From positions 10,078,355 through 10,142,354 of the forward strand of contig CM070566.1 in NCBI GenBank assembly GCA_036346405.1: 64,000 nt of DNA, written 5' to 3'. This document shows positions 1 to 11,960 of the stretch, one piece after another; the first letter of the stretch is position 1, and each line of letters begins with the position of its first letter. This DNA is from Phyllostachys edulis (taxonomy: Eukaryota; Streptophyta; Magnoliopsida; Poales; Poaceae). A program made the position numbers and the translations under genes. The notes below the pieces were generated by a model. It ran no database searches and was not told the origin of the DNA. It worked only from the letters and a program-made list of their open reading frames with translations.

Positions 1-230
1 GGTCTTTGCAAAAAGATCGAGAAGGGGTATTTTGGTAATTTTACCAAATACCGCCTTGGTGACCTAATGCCAACCGGCGGCGCAAGACGGTGCGTCAAGA
101 AGTGGATTAGGTCAAGAGAATTGAAGACGGCGCTTTAAAATGCGTGCGTGTGTGACCCGTTTGTTTTGGGCCTTAACGGGAGCCCATTAGGGTTACTCTT
201 CTAGAAGGTCTAAGCCTCCACTATAAATAG

Positions 231-240
231 GAGAGGGTGC
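231..240 (+). promoter_or_regulatory. TATA box of Copia-1 LTR
   Basis: CTATAAATAG sits in the middle of the LTR and is conserved in the 3' LTR copy (8939-8948). Transcription would be expected to begin about 30 bp downstream, defining the U3/R border. Confidence 0.7.
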
Positions 241-815
241 TGGCCAGCACCTCTCAACCCTTTCATTTGCTTGTAAACCCTAGTTTTGCTTTTGTGCTTA
301 GGGAGTTGATAGTTGGAGGTTAGGGTTCTAGAGAGTTGGATTTGATTTCGTGCTCATGTATTGAGTCTTTGTCCTCCATTGATGGAGTGGCTGTAAACCA
401 ATACCATATCAAATCAATCCAAAGAAAGTTCTATCAAAGATGAGTTCATTTGCTTTCTTTCTCTCTATTTGATGATTTTGAGTCTTTCTTTGATCCGCGA
501 GTTTTTGGTTGGTTTCTTGCCGTGATCTAACTTGCTTTGACTTGTGGGAACCCATCTAGGGTCATCTTGATCATCAATCACCCACGAGCAAGTCTCTAGA
601 TCATATTTCGATTTTTGCTCGGTTTTGAAGCACACTTCGTTCAAACTGAAAAAGATAGGAACTTTGGCTTGGATCTCTGCGATCCTTGATTGGAATAAGT
701 TCCTAATATCCTTAGGAAGGTGTGTTCCAAATTTGGTGGAGTTTGGACTTATGGTTTAAAAGTTCTGACGATTTTCGATTTAGTTTTCAGTTATTTGTTC
801 ATCGTCAGGATAAAA

Positions 816-886
816 GGTAGTACCGCGATTTTGCCTGCGGTAGTACCGCGATGAGGTAGTACCGCACTTACAATGGTGGTAGTACC
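816..886 (+). repeat. GGTAGTACC palindrome array in Copia-1 LTR
   Basis: Four copies of the near-palindrome GGTAGTACC are seen, starting at 816, 839, 855 and 878. The second has arms of six bases (GCGGTA/TACCGC, 837-849). In the 3' LTR (9536-9607) the first two copies are degraded and the last two kept. Repeated GC-rich palindromes in the LTR are a published hallmark of Sireviruses and are thought to be cis-regulatory. Confidence 0.8.
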
Positions 887-1088
887 GATTCCTGAGATTT
901 CTGCACAACTTTGTGCTCTTTGCTCCTGTACTTTGGGGGTTTGATTAGGATTCAATACAAGGCTTCCGCTATACTTGTATATTGATCTTCATAGCTCTTT
1001 GGAGTGAAATTATTATTGGATCTAATCGAATTGAAAAAGATTTTGAGCTCCTATTCACCCCCTCTAGTCGCCGTTTCGGTCCAACAAG

Positions 1089-1100
1089 TGGTATCGAGCC
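1089..1100 (+). other. Primer binding site, initiator tRNA-Met type
   Basis: TGGTATCGAGCC begins 2 bp after the LTR end. It matches the usual TGGTATCAGAGCC complement of plant initiator tRNA-Met except for one missing base. Confidence 0.85.
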
Positions 1101-1130
1101 GGTTAGTTCAATCTTGATCTTAACGGTCCT

Positions 1131-3383
1131 TTGAACTGGCGATGGATAAGTACTCGACTGCCGCATGTCTTCGATGGGCTCGACTATGCCTATTGGAAGA
1201 ATCACATGCGAGTCTTCCTTGAGAGCGAAGGACAAGCTATATGGGAGGTTGTTCGATCCCATTTCTTTTGCGAAGTTACTACTGCTTCAATGACCCTCTT
1301 GGCTAACAACAACAAGGCAAAGAACCTTCTATATGCTGGGCTTGGTAGGCAAGAGTATGATAGGATTTGCAATTTTGCGACCGCACATGAGATTTGGCAC
1401 ACCCTCGAAACTTACCATGAGGGATCGTCCCAGATCAAGCAAGTGCGTCAAAATATCTACAAGCGAGAGTACAACAAATTTGAGATGCGTCCTGGTGAGA
1501 GCATCGATGACGTCTTTACTCGCTTTAACAAGGTGATCAATCAGATGAAAGCTGTTGACATTGAGTACTCTCAATCTGAGAATGCCACCCACCTCTTGGG
1601 TGCAATCAACACCAAGAAGTGGGAGATGAAGGCAACTGCCATAGAGGAGAACGTCGATCTCTCTAATCTCACTTTGGAGCTGCTTTATAGCAAGCTAAAA
1701 ACTCATGAGATCAAGAGAGGCGGTAATCCTAAGAAGGATAACATGGCTTTGGTGGCTGATCCTCTCAAAGGGACTCTTGATGGTTTTTCTGAGTCTTCTT
1801 CTGGTTTTTCTCTTGCGTGTTTATCTGCTATTCAAGAAGAAGAGTTTGAGAATCTTCCTGAGGCTGATTTAGCTCTTTTAGCCAAGAAAGTCACACGGGC
1901 ATATAACAATGTCGAAGCAGAAGAGAGGTGGCCTGTGACATGCTATGAGTGTGGAGAGCTATATCACATCAAGCCAATGCGCCCCAAGCTGAAAGGTAAG
2001 GGCAACCACAAGATTGAGAAGCCTGCCTGGAAGAAGCCTCAAGGGGGCAAGCCCAAGTATGATGCTGCCAAGCTCATGAAGGCTGCTCACCGGGTTCTTA
2101 CCGCTTTTGGAGATCAATCCATGAGCGATGTGGACTCCGGGAGCGAGGAGGACAAGGAGGAGGAGATCCCTCAAGACAAGAAAGGGAAGGCCAAGGACTT
2201 CACCGGCATGTGCTTCATGGCCGACTCCGTCAACGCCGATGACAACGATGAGGTACTTCCATCCTATGATGCCCTTTCTACTAGATGCGATAACATGTAT
2301 GAGCAATTGCTTAGTCAAGATAAGGCTTTAGAGTTCACCATGGCTAGGAACAAGGATCTAGTGTCACAAGTCGAGAATTTGACATTAGAGATTGTGAATG
2401 CTAAGAGTCTAGATGTTGATGAATGTTCATCTGCCATGCTTTGCACTCAAGCTATCTAAGCTACAATCTGCTCATGATATTGCTTTGCATCAACTTGAAA
2501 ATGCTAGAACCGAGCTAATTGATGTTAAATCTGCTCCATGTGAAAAATGCTTAGAGTCTAGCAAGTTGGATGCTTCTGGCAATGTGAAATCTAGCTTTTG
2601 CTCTTTACGCTTAGAACGTGAACATGAAGTTAAGGATATTCTAGAAGCGAGTTAGAGCTAAATTTGCAAGCTTAAGGACACAATTGATTCTACATCTTGT
2701 GCCTCTTGTGCCGCCTATAAGCTTGAAGTTGCTCATCTTAAGGAGAAACATGCTAGAGCCATTAAGGGCAAGACTTGTGAATCATGTGCTAATATTGGAA
2801 AAGAGAATGCATATCTCAAGGATACTTTAGAAAGATTCTCTAATGGTGAAAAACAGTTGAACATGATTCTAGATAAATCTAAAACTCCTTTTAAGAAGCA
2901 AGGTTTAGGATACAACTCGCCCAGACATGTCCAAGTCTAATGTCATTCGTGTCTTGGAAAATGGCTTAGTTGAATTCAAAACCCAACCGCAAAAAGCTGT
3001 CTTTAAATCATAGGTTTGTCCAACCTTCTTTTGAGGCAAAAGGTGCTTCTCCTAGTGGTACAAAATACCATTGCACCTATTGCAAGAAGAGTGGACATTT
3101 GGTTGAGTTCATTGGCGTGAGGTTGAAGAACGCTAAGAAAAATATTGCTAGAATGTCATTTAATCAACCTAGAGCTTTTATGAGACATGGTCACGTACAA
3201 AAGAAGAACTCCGGTCTAGGATTTGTTGCACATGCTCATCACCATGTTTCTAGACAGGATGCACCTCATGTTCTTGTCACCATTGCTCAAAATAGAAGCG
3301 CTAATAAAGTCAAGGATAGCACATCCGCTTTGCATACTACTCAGACGCGTGTGTCTCGATCTTGGGTTCCCAAGTCGTTTTAA
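1131..3383 (+). pseudogene. gag: Copia-1 gag, frameshifted
   Basis: Residues matching the copia gag/UBN2 fold (DYAYWKNHMRVFLE, then YHEGSSQIKQVRQN) are read from about 1165 to 2459. The likely initiator ATG at 1142 lies in another frame, so there is a frameshift near 1160. The nucleic-acid binding CCHC knuckle at about 1935-1980 is damaged: the spacing C-x2-C-x4-H-x4-C is kept but the last Cys is Arg (CGC). The frame stops at 2459. Coiled-coil-like continuation is readable at 2413-2930, and a second CxxC-H-like motif (CTYCKKSGHLVEF) at about 3074-3110. Long coiled-coil gag tails are typical of Sireviruses. Confidence 0.85.
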
Positions 3384-3424
3384 CTAACTTGATGTTGAGA
3401 CACATTGCTCTTTTGTTCCTTGAT

Positions 3425-6400
3425 TTTCGTGATTGGCGCGGAAGGGGAAGAACACATGGTTAAATCGACTCAGGGTGTTCACGCCACATGACCGGAGACT
3501 CAAGATGGTTCACCTCCTTCACGCGATCAGCGGTGATGACTTCATCACCTTTGGAGATGATACACAAGGCGCATTGAAGGCTGGAATGATTAGGGTGAGC
3601 GACAAGTTCATTCTCAAGGACGTCGCGCTTGTGTCTAAGCTAAGGTACAATCTCCTTTACGTTTCCTGACTTCTCGATGATGGCTATGAGACTCGTTTTA
3701 AGAAGAATGCATCGTGTGCTTGATTCTTTTGGTGAGCTCGTTTTGGGATTTCTAGAGTTGGTAGAATTTTTGGAGCTGATTTTTACGAGTCTCTTCTTTG
3801 GATCCCTTAAGTGCTTAATTGCTTCCTCTTCGATATCGGCTTTGGCACCGACGGTTGGGGCACATTGGTTTTGATCATCGACACGAGTTAGCGGCCTTGA
3901 TCTCATGAGAGGTTTGCCTAAACTCAAAGTCATCAAGGATCTTTGTTGTAGCGCTCAGTAGGCATGGCAAGCAAGTTGCCGCCTCACACCGTCATTGACT
4001 ATGGTCATGGTGACGGACCGGGACAATTGCTTCATATGGATCTTGTTGGTCTGCTAGGGTTGATCGGTCGGTGGCAATTGGTACATTCTTGTCATAGTCG
4101 ATGATTTTTGAGATATTCTTGGGTGTTCTTTCTTTCTTGAAGGATGAGGCTTTTGATCATTTTCATGATCTTGTTCTTCGTTTGGCTTCGAACTTCCGGT
4201 GCCTTGAGAGCGATCCAAGTGATAATGGCACGGAGTTCAAGAACGCTTCTTTGCCTCTTTTGTCTTTGGCCAGTATTGAGCATCAATTTTCTTCTCCACA
4301 CGTCCCTCAACAAAATGGCGTTGTGGAAAGGAAGAACAGGACTCTAGTTGAGATGGCTAGAACGATGCTGGATGAGTATAGCACACCGAGGAGATTTTGG
4401 ACCGAAGCTATTGCTACAGCTTGCCATATTTCAAACCGTGTCTTTTTGAGACCATCTTTGGGCAAGATTTCATATGAGCTTCGTTTTGGTAGAAAACCCT
4501 CGTCTCTCACTTTCGAGTTTTTGGATCGAAGTGTTTTATTCTCAAGACAGGAACCTAGATAAATTTGAATCAAGGACTTGTGATGGTTTATTTCTAGGTT
4601 ATCCTGCTCATTCGAGGGTTTTCGGGTTTTAATGTTGAAACTAACATTGTTCAGAGACATGCAATGTCACTTTTGATGAGACTAGCCACGAGCTAGATCC
4701 GATGTTTGGTGACTTACGGTGACAGAGAGCATTTTTGTTGAAGAAGATGAGGATGAACTTGATTTTGCTCCTTCACTTTTGTTCTTTGATGTTCATGTGC
4801 AAAATTGCCCAAGCTCCGAACACGCTACGACTGCTTCACCTCCAATTGAGGCTCCTGCTGCGACTTCTTCTTCAGCAGTACCTGCGGAGGTCGAGGAGAC
4901 GCTATCTCCCCAGCGCTCCTTTGCACATTCGAAGCAACACCCTCCGGATCGGATGATTGGTAATCTCCATGAGCGAGTCACTCGCTCCTGTATCATGATC
5001 CGAGTCTTTTCTCTCACTCTGCATTTGTAGCTTCTTTTGAACCCAAAGATATATCACATGCTTTATCTGATGCTAGTTGGGTCAATGCTATGCATGAGGA
5101 GTTAGAGAATTTTGAAAGAAATAAAGTTTGAAACCTTGTAGAACCTCCTAGTGGTCATAATGTTATAGGAACCCGTTGGGTGTTCAAAAATAAACAAAAT
5201 GAGGATGGTTACGTGGTTAGAAACAAGGCTAGATTGGTAGCTCGGGGTTTTAGCGAGTTGAGGGTTAGATTTTGATGAGACCTTCGCTCTGTTGCTAGAC
5301 TAGAAGCCATTAGCATCTTGCTTGCATTTGCTGCATCTAAAGGTTTTAGGTTGCATCAAATGGATGTTAAAGTGCCTTCTGAATGGTTTTATAGAGGAGG
5401 AAGTGTATGTTAGGCAACCCCCGGCTTTGAGGATCCCAAGCACCACGATCATGTTTTAAGCTATCCAAAGCCTTGTATGGTCTTAAGCAAGCCCTAGAGC
5501 ACGGTATGAAAGACTTAAGACCTTCTTGCTTAAGAATGATTTTGAAATGGGAAAAGTAGATAAGACTCTTTTCATTCTTAGGCATGGCAATGACTTCTGC
5601 TTGTTGATTTATGTTGATGATATTATCTTTGGTGGTTCCTCTAATGCTCTTGTTTCCGGTTTTTACGAGACCATGTCGAGGAATTTGAAATGAGCATGAT
5701 GGGAGAACTCAATTACTTTCGGGGCTACAAATCAAGCAATGCAAGGAAGGATCTTCATCCATCAAGCGAAGTACACCAAGGATTTGCTCAAGCGTTTTGA
5801 TATGGGAGGCGCAAGCGATCGCCACTCCCATGGCGACTTCGATTATTTTGGATCGAGATGAGGAAGGAGAAGCCGTGGATCACGCGAGTACCGCAAACAT
5901 GATTGGCTCTCTTACAGACTGACGGCCTCAAGACCGGACATCCACTTCATGATGCTGCCTCTGCGAGGTTTGAGCGTCACCGAGGACTTCACATCGCCAA
6001 GCCGTTAAGCGCATTTTCGGTATTTACACTCTACCCTTCAATATGGTATTTGGTATTCTTGTTCTTCTTATTTGTCCATTCGGGGTTTTGATTTCGATTT
6101 TATGGTCAGAGGCTAGATAGAAAGAGCACGGCACATGTCATTTCTTAGGCACTTCTCTTCTCTCTTGGTCATCTAGGAAGCGGTTTTACATTGCACAATA
6201 CACTCTGAAATTTGAATATGTAGCTCTTGCTAGTTCTTTGTAGTCGATTTTGTGGATGGTCTCCACTCTTAAGGATTTTGGGTTAACTTTTGCTAGTGTT
6301 CCTCTCTTCGTGACAACACTTACGCTATTAACATTGCTAAAAACCGATTGCAACATTCTAGGACCAAACACATAGACATTCGCTATCACTTTCTTAGAGA

Positions 6401-6545
6401 CCACGTTGAGAAGGGCGATATTGTGCTGCATTTTGTGGAGTCCGAGGGCTCGTTTAGCGATATCCTCACCAAGCCTTTAGACCCAACAAGGTTTGCCACC
6501 TTGAGGAGTGAGTTAGGGGTTATTTATCCCTATGGGTTGGTTTGA
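3425..6545 (+). pseudogene. pol: Copia-1 pol (PR-INT-RT-RNase H), heavily decayed
   Basis: The protease active-site region DSGCSRHMTG is intact at 3467-3496, but an extra A just upstream shifts its frame relative to KGKNTWL. Downstream FITFGDD...ILKDVALVSKLRYNL is back in the first frame. Integrase is recognised by SDNGTEFKN and VPQQNGVVERKNRT (about 4210-4350). RT begins near 5085 (HEELENFER) and has YVDD at 5610-5621. RNase H ends with HSRTKHIDIRYHFLRDHV and ILTKPLDP near 6350-6490. There is one in-frame TGA at an expected Trp near 5130 and many small indels. Not translatable as a polyprotein. Confidence 0.88.
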
Positions 6546-8244
6546 GGGGGAGTTGGATCTTTTCTGATCTTTCCATGTTCATTTGATCTTTTCTTGATTT
6601 TCTTTTTGAGCTTGTTGATCTTTTTGATTTTTTAGGCTTTTTGAGCTTTTCTTGCATCTCATTGTATCATATTGCATTCATATGAAAAATCCAAAAAAGA
6701 TGAATTGTAATATAAGCTTTTCTGCTTATCTTTTAAATTGATGAAGCTTTGCTTATTACCCTTTGGAGCTTTAGTGTTTCAAATTCTTGCTCAATGCCAT
6801 GTCTAGTTCTTTGACTTGCTAGAATTATCATGCCTTCACATGTGTAGCTAAGTCTTTCTTTGTATGAGCTAGAACTTGAAAAACAACTTGAACTAAGAAA
6901 TTAGCAATTTGTGAATTGTTCGACCCGATTCTTAATTAGTGCTCCTTTTATGACATTGGCCCTGTCAAAATTGCTTTGTTAGCTCTTGAATCTAGCTTTG
7001 ATCATTACTTGAGCTTTTGTGTTCTTGAGAATCTAAAACTGCTCTTGTGCAAAATAAAAATGATCTCTTTTGTGCGAAAGAACTGATCTCACCAATTCTT
7101 TCTCATGAGACTGCTTGCCATGGTACTAGGCATGAACTCAGGGGGAGTTTTGGATGACCTAGACCACTCTCTTAAGCTTTTGTTGCTTGGGATGGTCGTA
7201 GTGAGGCTTGAGATCTAGCACAATGCTAAAAATGCAAATTGTCAAATTGGTTGAAGCTTAGGAAGAGATTGTGGATGGCTCCTAGTCCAGGATCTTCTTT
7301 ACTAAGATAGACCTTTTATCAACTTGAATATTCATTGCAATTGAAAAACAGTTGAAAATGGGCATTTGAGAAAATTGAGCAAAATGATTCAATTCGGGAC
7401 CTTTTGTCTCTTAATATGGTCATGGTTAGCTTTTGGATCTCACGTTGACATTTTGACATGGCGATATCATTTTAGGATCACTATTGATGAACTTGCTAGA
7501 TTTGAAGCTTTGCTTAAAATGCTAAAATTCATTGCTTTTTATTGAGCCTTCTTGCTTAGCTTTGTTATATATGTTTTATCATGATCTTGCTAGCTATTTG
7601 TTAGGCTTGATATGTTGTTTGTGCAACTTTAGAAATGCTAACTTGTTCTTTTGGGTAATCTCCAAAGCTTCTTGTACTCAACAATTGAAAAATACAAAAA
7701 TTGAAGCCACTCCATTGCATTTCATGCATGCTCCTTCTTATGCTTTTTCCTCATTCGCATTTGTCATCTCTCGGACGAGAGGAAGGCGTGATTCCTTGAT
7801 GACTCCATTGTCAAAGGGGAGAAGATGGTTGAAAAAGGGAGTTATAAAAAGGGGAGTTACTTGGAGAAAATGAAAATTTTGAAATTTTCGATTTTTGAGG
7901 ATCATAGTGAGGAGTTCCTTATTTGCATTCTTATGGGTTTATTGCTACTTCGAACTTGAATTGCAATTCTTGATCCTCACCATGATCAAAGGTCATTTCG
8001 AACAATTGTTCTTTCATATGGACCTTAAGTGAGATTTTGACCCGTTTTTGGAAAATGAAGCTTTCTTGCCTTCTTTTGTCAGTATCTCACTTGTCGATAC
8101 TATTCGGAGCCAACTTGGTCATTTCCTTTGCCTTCTCTTGCTTTTGGACCAAGTTGTGCCTTTGGTAAAAATAGAGTCTTTACTTTTCAAACCTCAAAAT
8201 TTGCATTTATGGAAAATTGCCAATGTGTTCATCAAGGGGGAGAT
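6546..8244 (+). other. Copia-1 post-pol spacer with repeated polypurine tracts
   Basis: About 1.7 kb separates pol from the 3' LTR. AGGGGGAG-like tracts occur at 6544, 7139, 7813, 7848 and 8234; the last (AAGGGGGAGA, 8234-8243) directly abuts the LTR and is the functional position. Sireviruses are known for multiple conserved polypurine tracts here, and some carry an env-like gene. Here only short unconvincing reading frames are present (for example 7532-7873), so I call no env. Confidence 0.75.
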
Positions 8245-9812
8245 TGTGGATATCATGGGGATATGCTCAAGTTGGGCCATCTTGGTAAAATGGTTATGGG
8301 TTAGGTCAAATTCATGGGTTTCATGGCATATGTGTTGCATGATGCATGTTTTGACTAACGTGGGTCAAGTTGTGAAGAACTTGTTCCCGGATTCGATTTC
8401 TTTGTCTATTGATGTGCGAGGTTGCTTGGAGGTCAATGACGGTCAAGCGGCGAGGATGATCGGGACTAAGCTTGGAGAGCTGAGGTCGAGAACGATCGAG
8501 GATGCCTAAAGTGAGGTCAATGGAGTCAAGCATTGCATAAGAGGATAAAGGTGACCGAACAGGCGATTCGGGCGACGGAGTTCGATCAAGCGGCTGGGGT
8601 CGGTGCAAGTGCCATGGTGGTTTCGGTGGGAGCGGATGGGAGAGACTTCTTGAGCATGAAGAGAGGCTTGGATCAACCTACACGTGGCGAAGCATGGAGG
8701 TACTTCACGAAGATGGGACTTGGTCTTTGCAAAAGATCGAGAAGGGGTATTTTGGTAATTTTACCAAATCGCCTTTTGTGACCTAATGCCAACCGCGGCG
8801 CAAGACGGTGCGTCAAGAAGTGGATTAGGTCAAGAGAATTGAAGACGGCGCTTTAAAATACGTGCGTGTGTGACCCGTTTGTTTTGGGCCTTAACGGGAG
8901 CCCATTAGGGTTACTCTTCTAGAAGGTCTAAGCCTCCACTATAAATAGGAGAGGGTGCTGGCCAGCACCTCTCAACCCTTTCATTTGCTTGTAAACCCTA
9001 GTTTTGCTTTTGTGCTTAGGAGTTGATAGTTGGAGGTTAGGGTTCTAGAGAGTTGGATTTGATTTCGTGCTCATGTATTGAGTCTTTGTCCTCCATTGAT
9101 GGAGTGGCTGTAAACCAATACCATATCAAATCAATCCAAAGAAAGTTCTATCAAAGATGAGTTCATTTGCTTTCTTTCTCTCTATTTGATGATTTTGAGT
9201 CTTTCTTTGATCCGCGAGTTTTGGTTGGTTTCTTGCCGTGATCTAACTTGCTTTGACTTGTGGGAACCCATCTAGGGTCATCTTGATCATCAATCACCCA
9301 CGAGCAAGTCTCTAGATCATATTTCGATTTTTGCTTTCGGTTTTGAAGCACACTTCGTTCAAACTGAAAAAGATAGGAACTTTGGCTTGGATCTCTGCGA
9401 TCCTTGATTGGAATAAGTTCCTAATATCCTTAGGAAGGTGTGTTCCAAATTTGGTGAAGTTTGGCCTTATGGTTTAAAAGTTACGACGATTTTCGATTTC
9501 GTTTTCAAGTCATTACGTTCATCGTCGGGATAAAAGGTAGTCTGCTGATTTTGCTGTGATAGTACCGCTGATGAGGTAGTACCGCGACTTACAATGGTGG
9601 TAGTACCGATTCACGAGATTTCGCACAACTTTGTGCTCTTTGCTCTGTGACTTTGGGGGTTTGATTAGGATTCAATACAAGGCCGCATTATCTTGTATAT
9701 TGATCTTCATAGCTCTCATATACTCTTTGAGTGAAATTATTATTGGATCTAATCGAATTGAAAAAGATTTTGAGCTCCTATTCACCCCCTCTAATCGCCG
9801 TTTGGTCCAACA
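8245..9812 (+). repeat. Copia-1 3' LTR
   Basis: 1568 bp from TGTGGATATC to GGTCCAACA, directly after the polypurine tract. It contains the TATA box at 8939-8948 and the palindrome block at 9536-9607. It differs from the 5' LTR in short clustered patches rather than evenly spread substitutions. Confidence 0.92.
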
Positions 9813-11501
9813 ATATGAAATAATGAAAATCATAATATCATGAATTTACTGAATTATTTCTCTGAAGGAAAAGGAAATATGATGTCAGCATGACATCAGC
9901 AAGTGAATTTCGCTGAGAAAGAAAATCAAGAAATTGGATTTACTTGAGGGTCCCACTGGTCATTGAATTGGTGTATGTAGATTGGGTTTAGGGACTTTGA
10001 GCCCAGGTGGAATCGTTGGTTTGCCACATGGCAGATGGCACGGATGCTGACGAGGCACCACATAAACAAATGTGATGACATGGCCGCTGAGCTAGCTTGC
10101 CACGTCAGCAAAGGGAGAAAAGCCGAGAGAGACATGAGAGCTCTGGCCGGCGGTGAGGCATGCAGCGGCAAGGATGACCGGAGGCAAGGGAGAGGCGGCT
10201 AAAGGCAAAAATGAAACTCCACGGCCACGATGGTCCTCTGTGTAGTATTGGCGTAGCTTCAACGATGACGAAGAGGTGGTGGCAGCGACCTTGGCAGTGG
10301 CGAAGAGCTCAGTGATGGTGGCAATGAAGATTGAGTGGCGCCTAGAGAAAAGTGAGACAAGCACCGGGACCGCGATGATAGAGGGACCATAGAGATGAAC
10401 TCGGAACCACTGGTGATTAACCAAACCGGCAGCAAGAAAGACTTGGTCGGCAAAGTAGAAGATAACTGGTGGCGCAAACTCGGTAGTCGAGAGAGAAGGG
10501 GGGGCAGGGATCGGATGAGAATATCATCGCACACAAGATGACGTGCACGAGAAGGCACACGGCTCACCGGAGTTGGAGATCGGCAAGGAAGCGGCGCCGG
10601 TCGTTTTCAGACGAGCACGAAAATGGCGAAGGGGCGATCTTCGGGAGGAGTTGATGAGAGCACCGTGAATCTTGCGTCGATGTGAATCCAACGGCGGTGG
10701 AAGCTCAGGCAGAGGTGCTCTGACGGCAATGAATTCCGGCGGCGAAGGCTTCGGTGGCCGGCTCTGTTCTTCGGAGGATTGTGGCGTAACGAAGACGAGA
10801 ATGGGGCAGAGAGCTTAGGGTTTTGGAAGAGGAACTCCGAGCAAGCAAGTTGACGCGAGCGGGCACTTTAAATAGCACCGGGATGGAGGAGATTGGGAGA
10901 GCCATGATGCTGTGCAAGTCCCGTTCGTGCAAGGCATGGACTCAAAGAGTCCTGGTTGAAGAAGACAATGACGTGGACTAATATGGTCCCACCGGTCATA
11001 CAAAGCAAAGAAAGCAATGCTGCTTGGTTTGGCTGGGCCGCGCCTGAGCGAAAGAAGGAAAGGCGAGCTGGGCTTACGCACGGAAGGAAAACCCGAATGG
11101 GCCGGCTTCGGCTATGCTGCGCGCAAGGAAAGCGAGAAGTGGCAGGCTGGGCTAACTCAGGCCGGGAGAAAAGAATAGGAATTGGGCTGAACGAAGGAAT
11201 TGAGCCCAAGGATTAACTGAGATTTTATAATAGCTTTTCTTTTTAGAAAATAACAGAAAATCCAAATAACAAATAGAAAATAGCAAATGCACTCGGAAAA
11301 ATTGTAGAAAAATATAGAAAATATATCCAAGCACATAAAACCCAAATAAAATAACTTTGATAATAGTTGATGTTGAGATTATTCATATTAAATTGTTTTT
11401 GAACTATGAAAATTCTAATTAAGCTTTAACTTTAGTAGAAAAATCCAAATGGTTATTTTTCTTTTTAAACTTCAAAATAGACCAAATTTGGGGATGTTAC
11501 A
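9813..11501 (-). repeat. LTR-F: gypsy LTR fragment interrupted by Copia-1
   Basis: Read on the minus strand, the segment starts TGTAACATCCCC at 11501, the same kind of start as LTR-A (TGTAACATCC) and LTR-B (TGTAACACCC). It proceeds through an AT-rich lead, a GC-rich block, and a TATA box CTATTTAAAG at 10866-10875. It ends where the Copia-1 LTR begins; the rest presumably lies left of the window. Reading frames in its GC-rich part (10092-11209) are not conserved and are not called as genes. Confidence 0.65.
10866..10875 (-). promoter_or_regulatory. TATA box of LTR-F
   Basis: CTATTTAAAG on the minus strand, in a GC-rich context, at the position equivalent to the TATA boxes of LTR-D and Gypsy-3. 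Confidence 0.5.
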
Positions 11502-11514
11502 TTGCCGCCTTTGT

Positions 11515-11716
11515 AATATCATTTTGATTTGTCGAAAAACTCAGTGATGACGTTGTGGTGAATGTTTTGTGATATCAGTATGATTTGTCAACAAAACATG
11601 TGATGACGTTGCGCTGAATGTTCTATAATATCGTTGTGATTTGTCGACAAAAAATGTGATGACGTTGTGCTGAATGTTTTCAATATCATTGTGATTTGTT
11701 CACAAAATACGAGGTC
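11515..11716. repeat. 56-bp tandem repeat array, about 3.6 copies
   Basis: Units begin with (A/G)ATATC at 11515, 11571, 11627 and 11682, giving periods of 56, 56 and 55. Each unit carries GATTTGTC, then GTGATGACGTTG and TGAATGTT. The last copy is partial. It lies between the LTR-F start and the dirigent pseudogene. Confidence 0.85.
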
Positions 11717-11734
11717 AGAAATAGGTAGTAAAAA

Positions 11735-11870
11735 AACAGATCCCTGTCGTTAGTTGAAATGACGACAGAGACCTCCCTGCACTATTCTAGTCTTTATCGC
11801 CAGTGCCAAGGTTACTGTCGCCATTTGGAATGGCGATAGAAACATTTCACCATTTTAATAAATGACGACA
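11735..11870. repeat. Short hairpin cluster
   Basis: Two clear imperfect hairpins are seen: CTGTCGTTA...TGACGACAG (near 11745-11770) and CTGTCGCCATT...AATGGCGATAG (near 11813-11838), with a related half-site ATGACGACAATAG near 11863. The GTCGYC-type arms recall the arrays at 21590-21790 and 52904-53073. Family unknown. Confidence 0.55.
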
Positions 11871-11960
11871 ATAGCTTATTTTTGTAAAAAAATCTCGATT
11901 ATTTATTTTTGTAATTTTTTTAAAATAATATTACTTTTTTAAAAAAATCAGAAAGTAGTC

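Larger units (their letters stand above)
1..1086 (+). repeat. Copia-1 5' LTR (3' portion only)
   Basis: Aligns base for base, with small differences, to the 3' LTR from about 8720 onward. It ends in CCAACA immediately before the primer binding site. A TATA box (CTATAAATAG) lies at 231-240, matching 8939-8948 in the 3' LTR. The first roughly 480 bp of this LTR lie before the window. Confidence 0.93.
1..9812 (+). mobile_element. Copia-1: Sirevirus-like Ty1/copia retrotransposon, 5' LTR truncated by window edge
   Basis: The order seen is partial 5' LTR (1-1086), primer binding site (1089), gag (from about 1131), protease, integrase, reverse transcriptase and RNase H (to 6545), a 1.7-kb non-coding spacer with several polypurine tracts, then a 3' LTR (8245-9812). 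The order PR-INT-RT-RH is that of Ty1/copia. The long gag with a coiled-coil-like tail, the long spacer and the GGTAGTACC palindromes in the LTR are known Sirevirus (Maximus/SIRE) traits. Coding regions carry many frameshifts and stops, so the copy is inactive. The base run after the 3' LTR (ATATG, 9813-9817) should be the target duplication, but its partner lies outside the window. Confidence 0.93.

Noticed and set aside
7532..8608. Possible env-like gene after Copia-1 pol
   Set aside because: Frames are short and lack signal peptide, transmembrane and coiled-coil features expected of Sirevirus env-like proteins.
11515..11716. CRISPR-like appearance of regularly spaced repeats
   Set aside because: Units are contiguous tandem repeats with no unique spacers, in a plant nuclear context.
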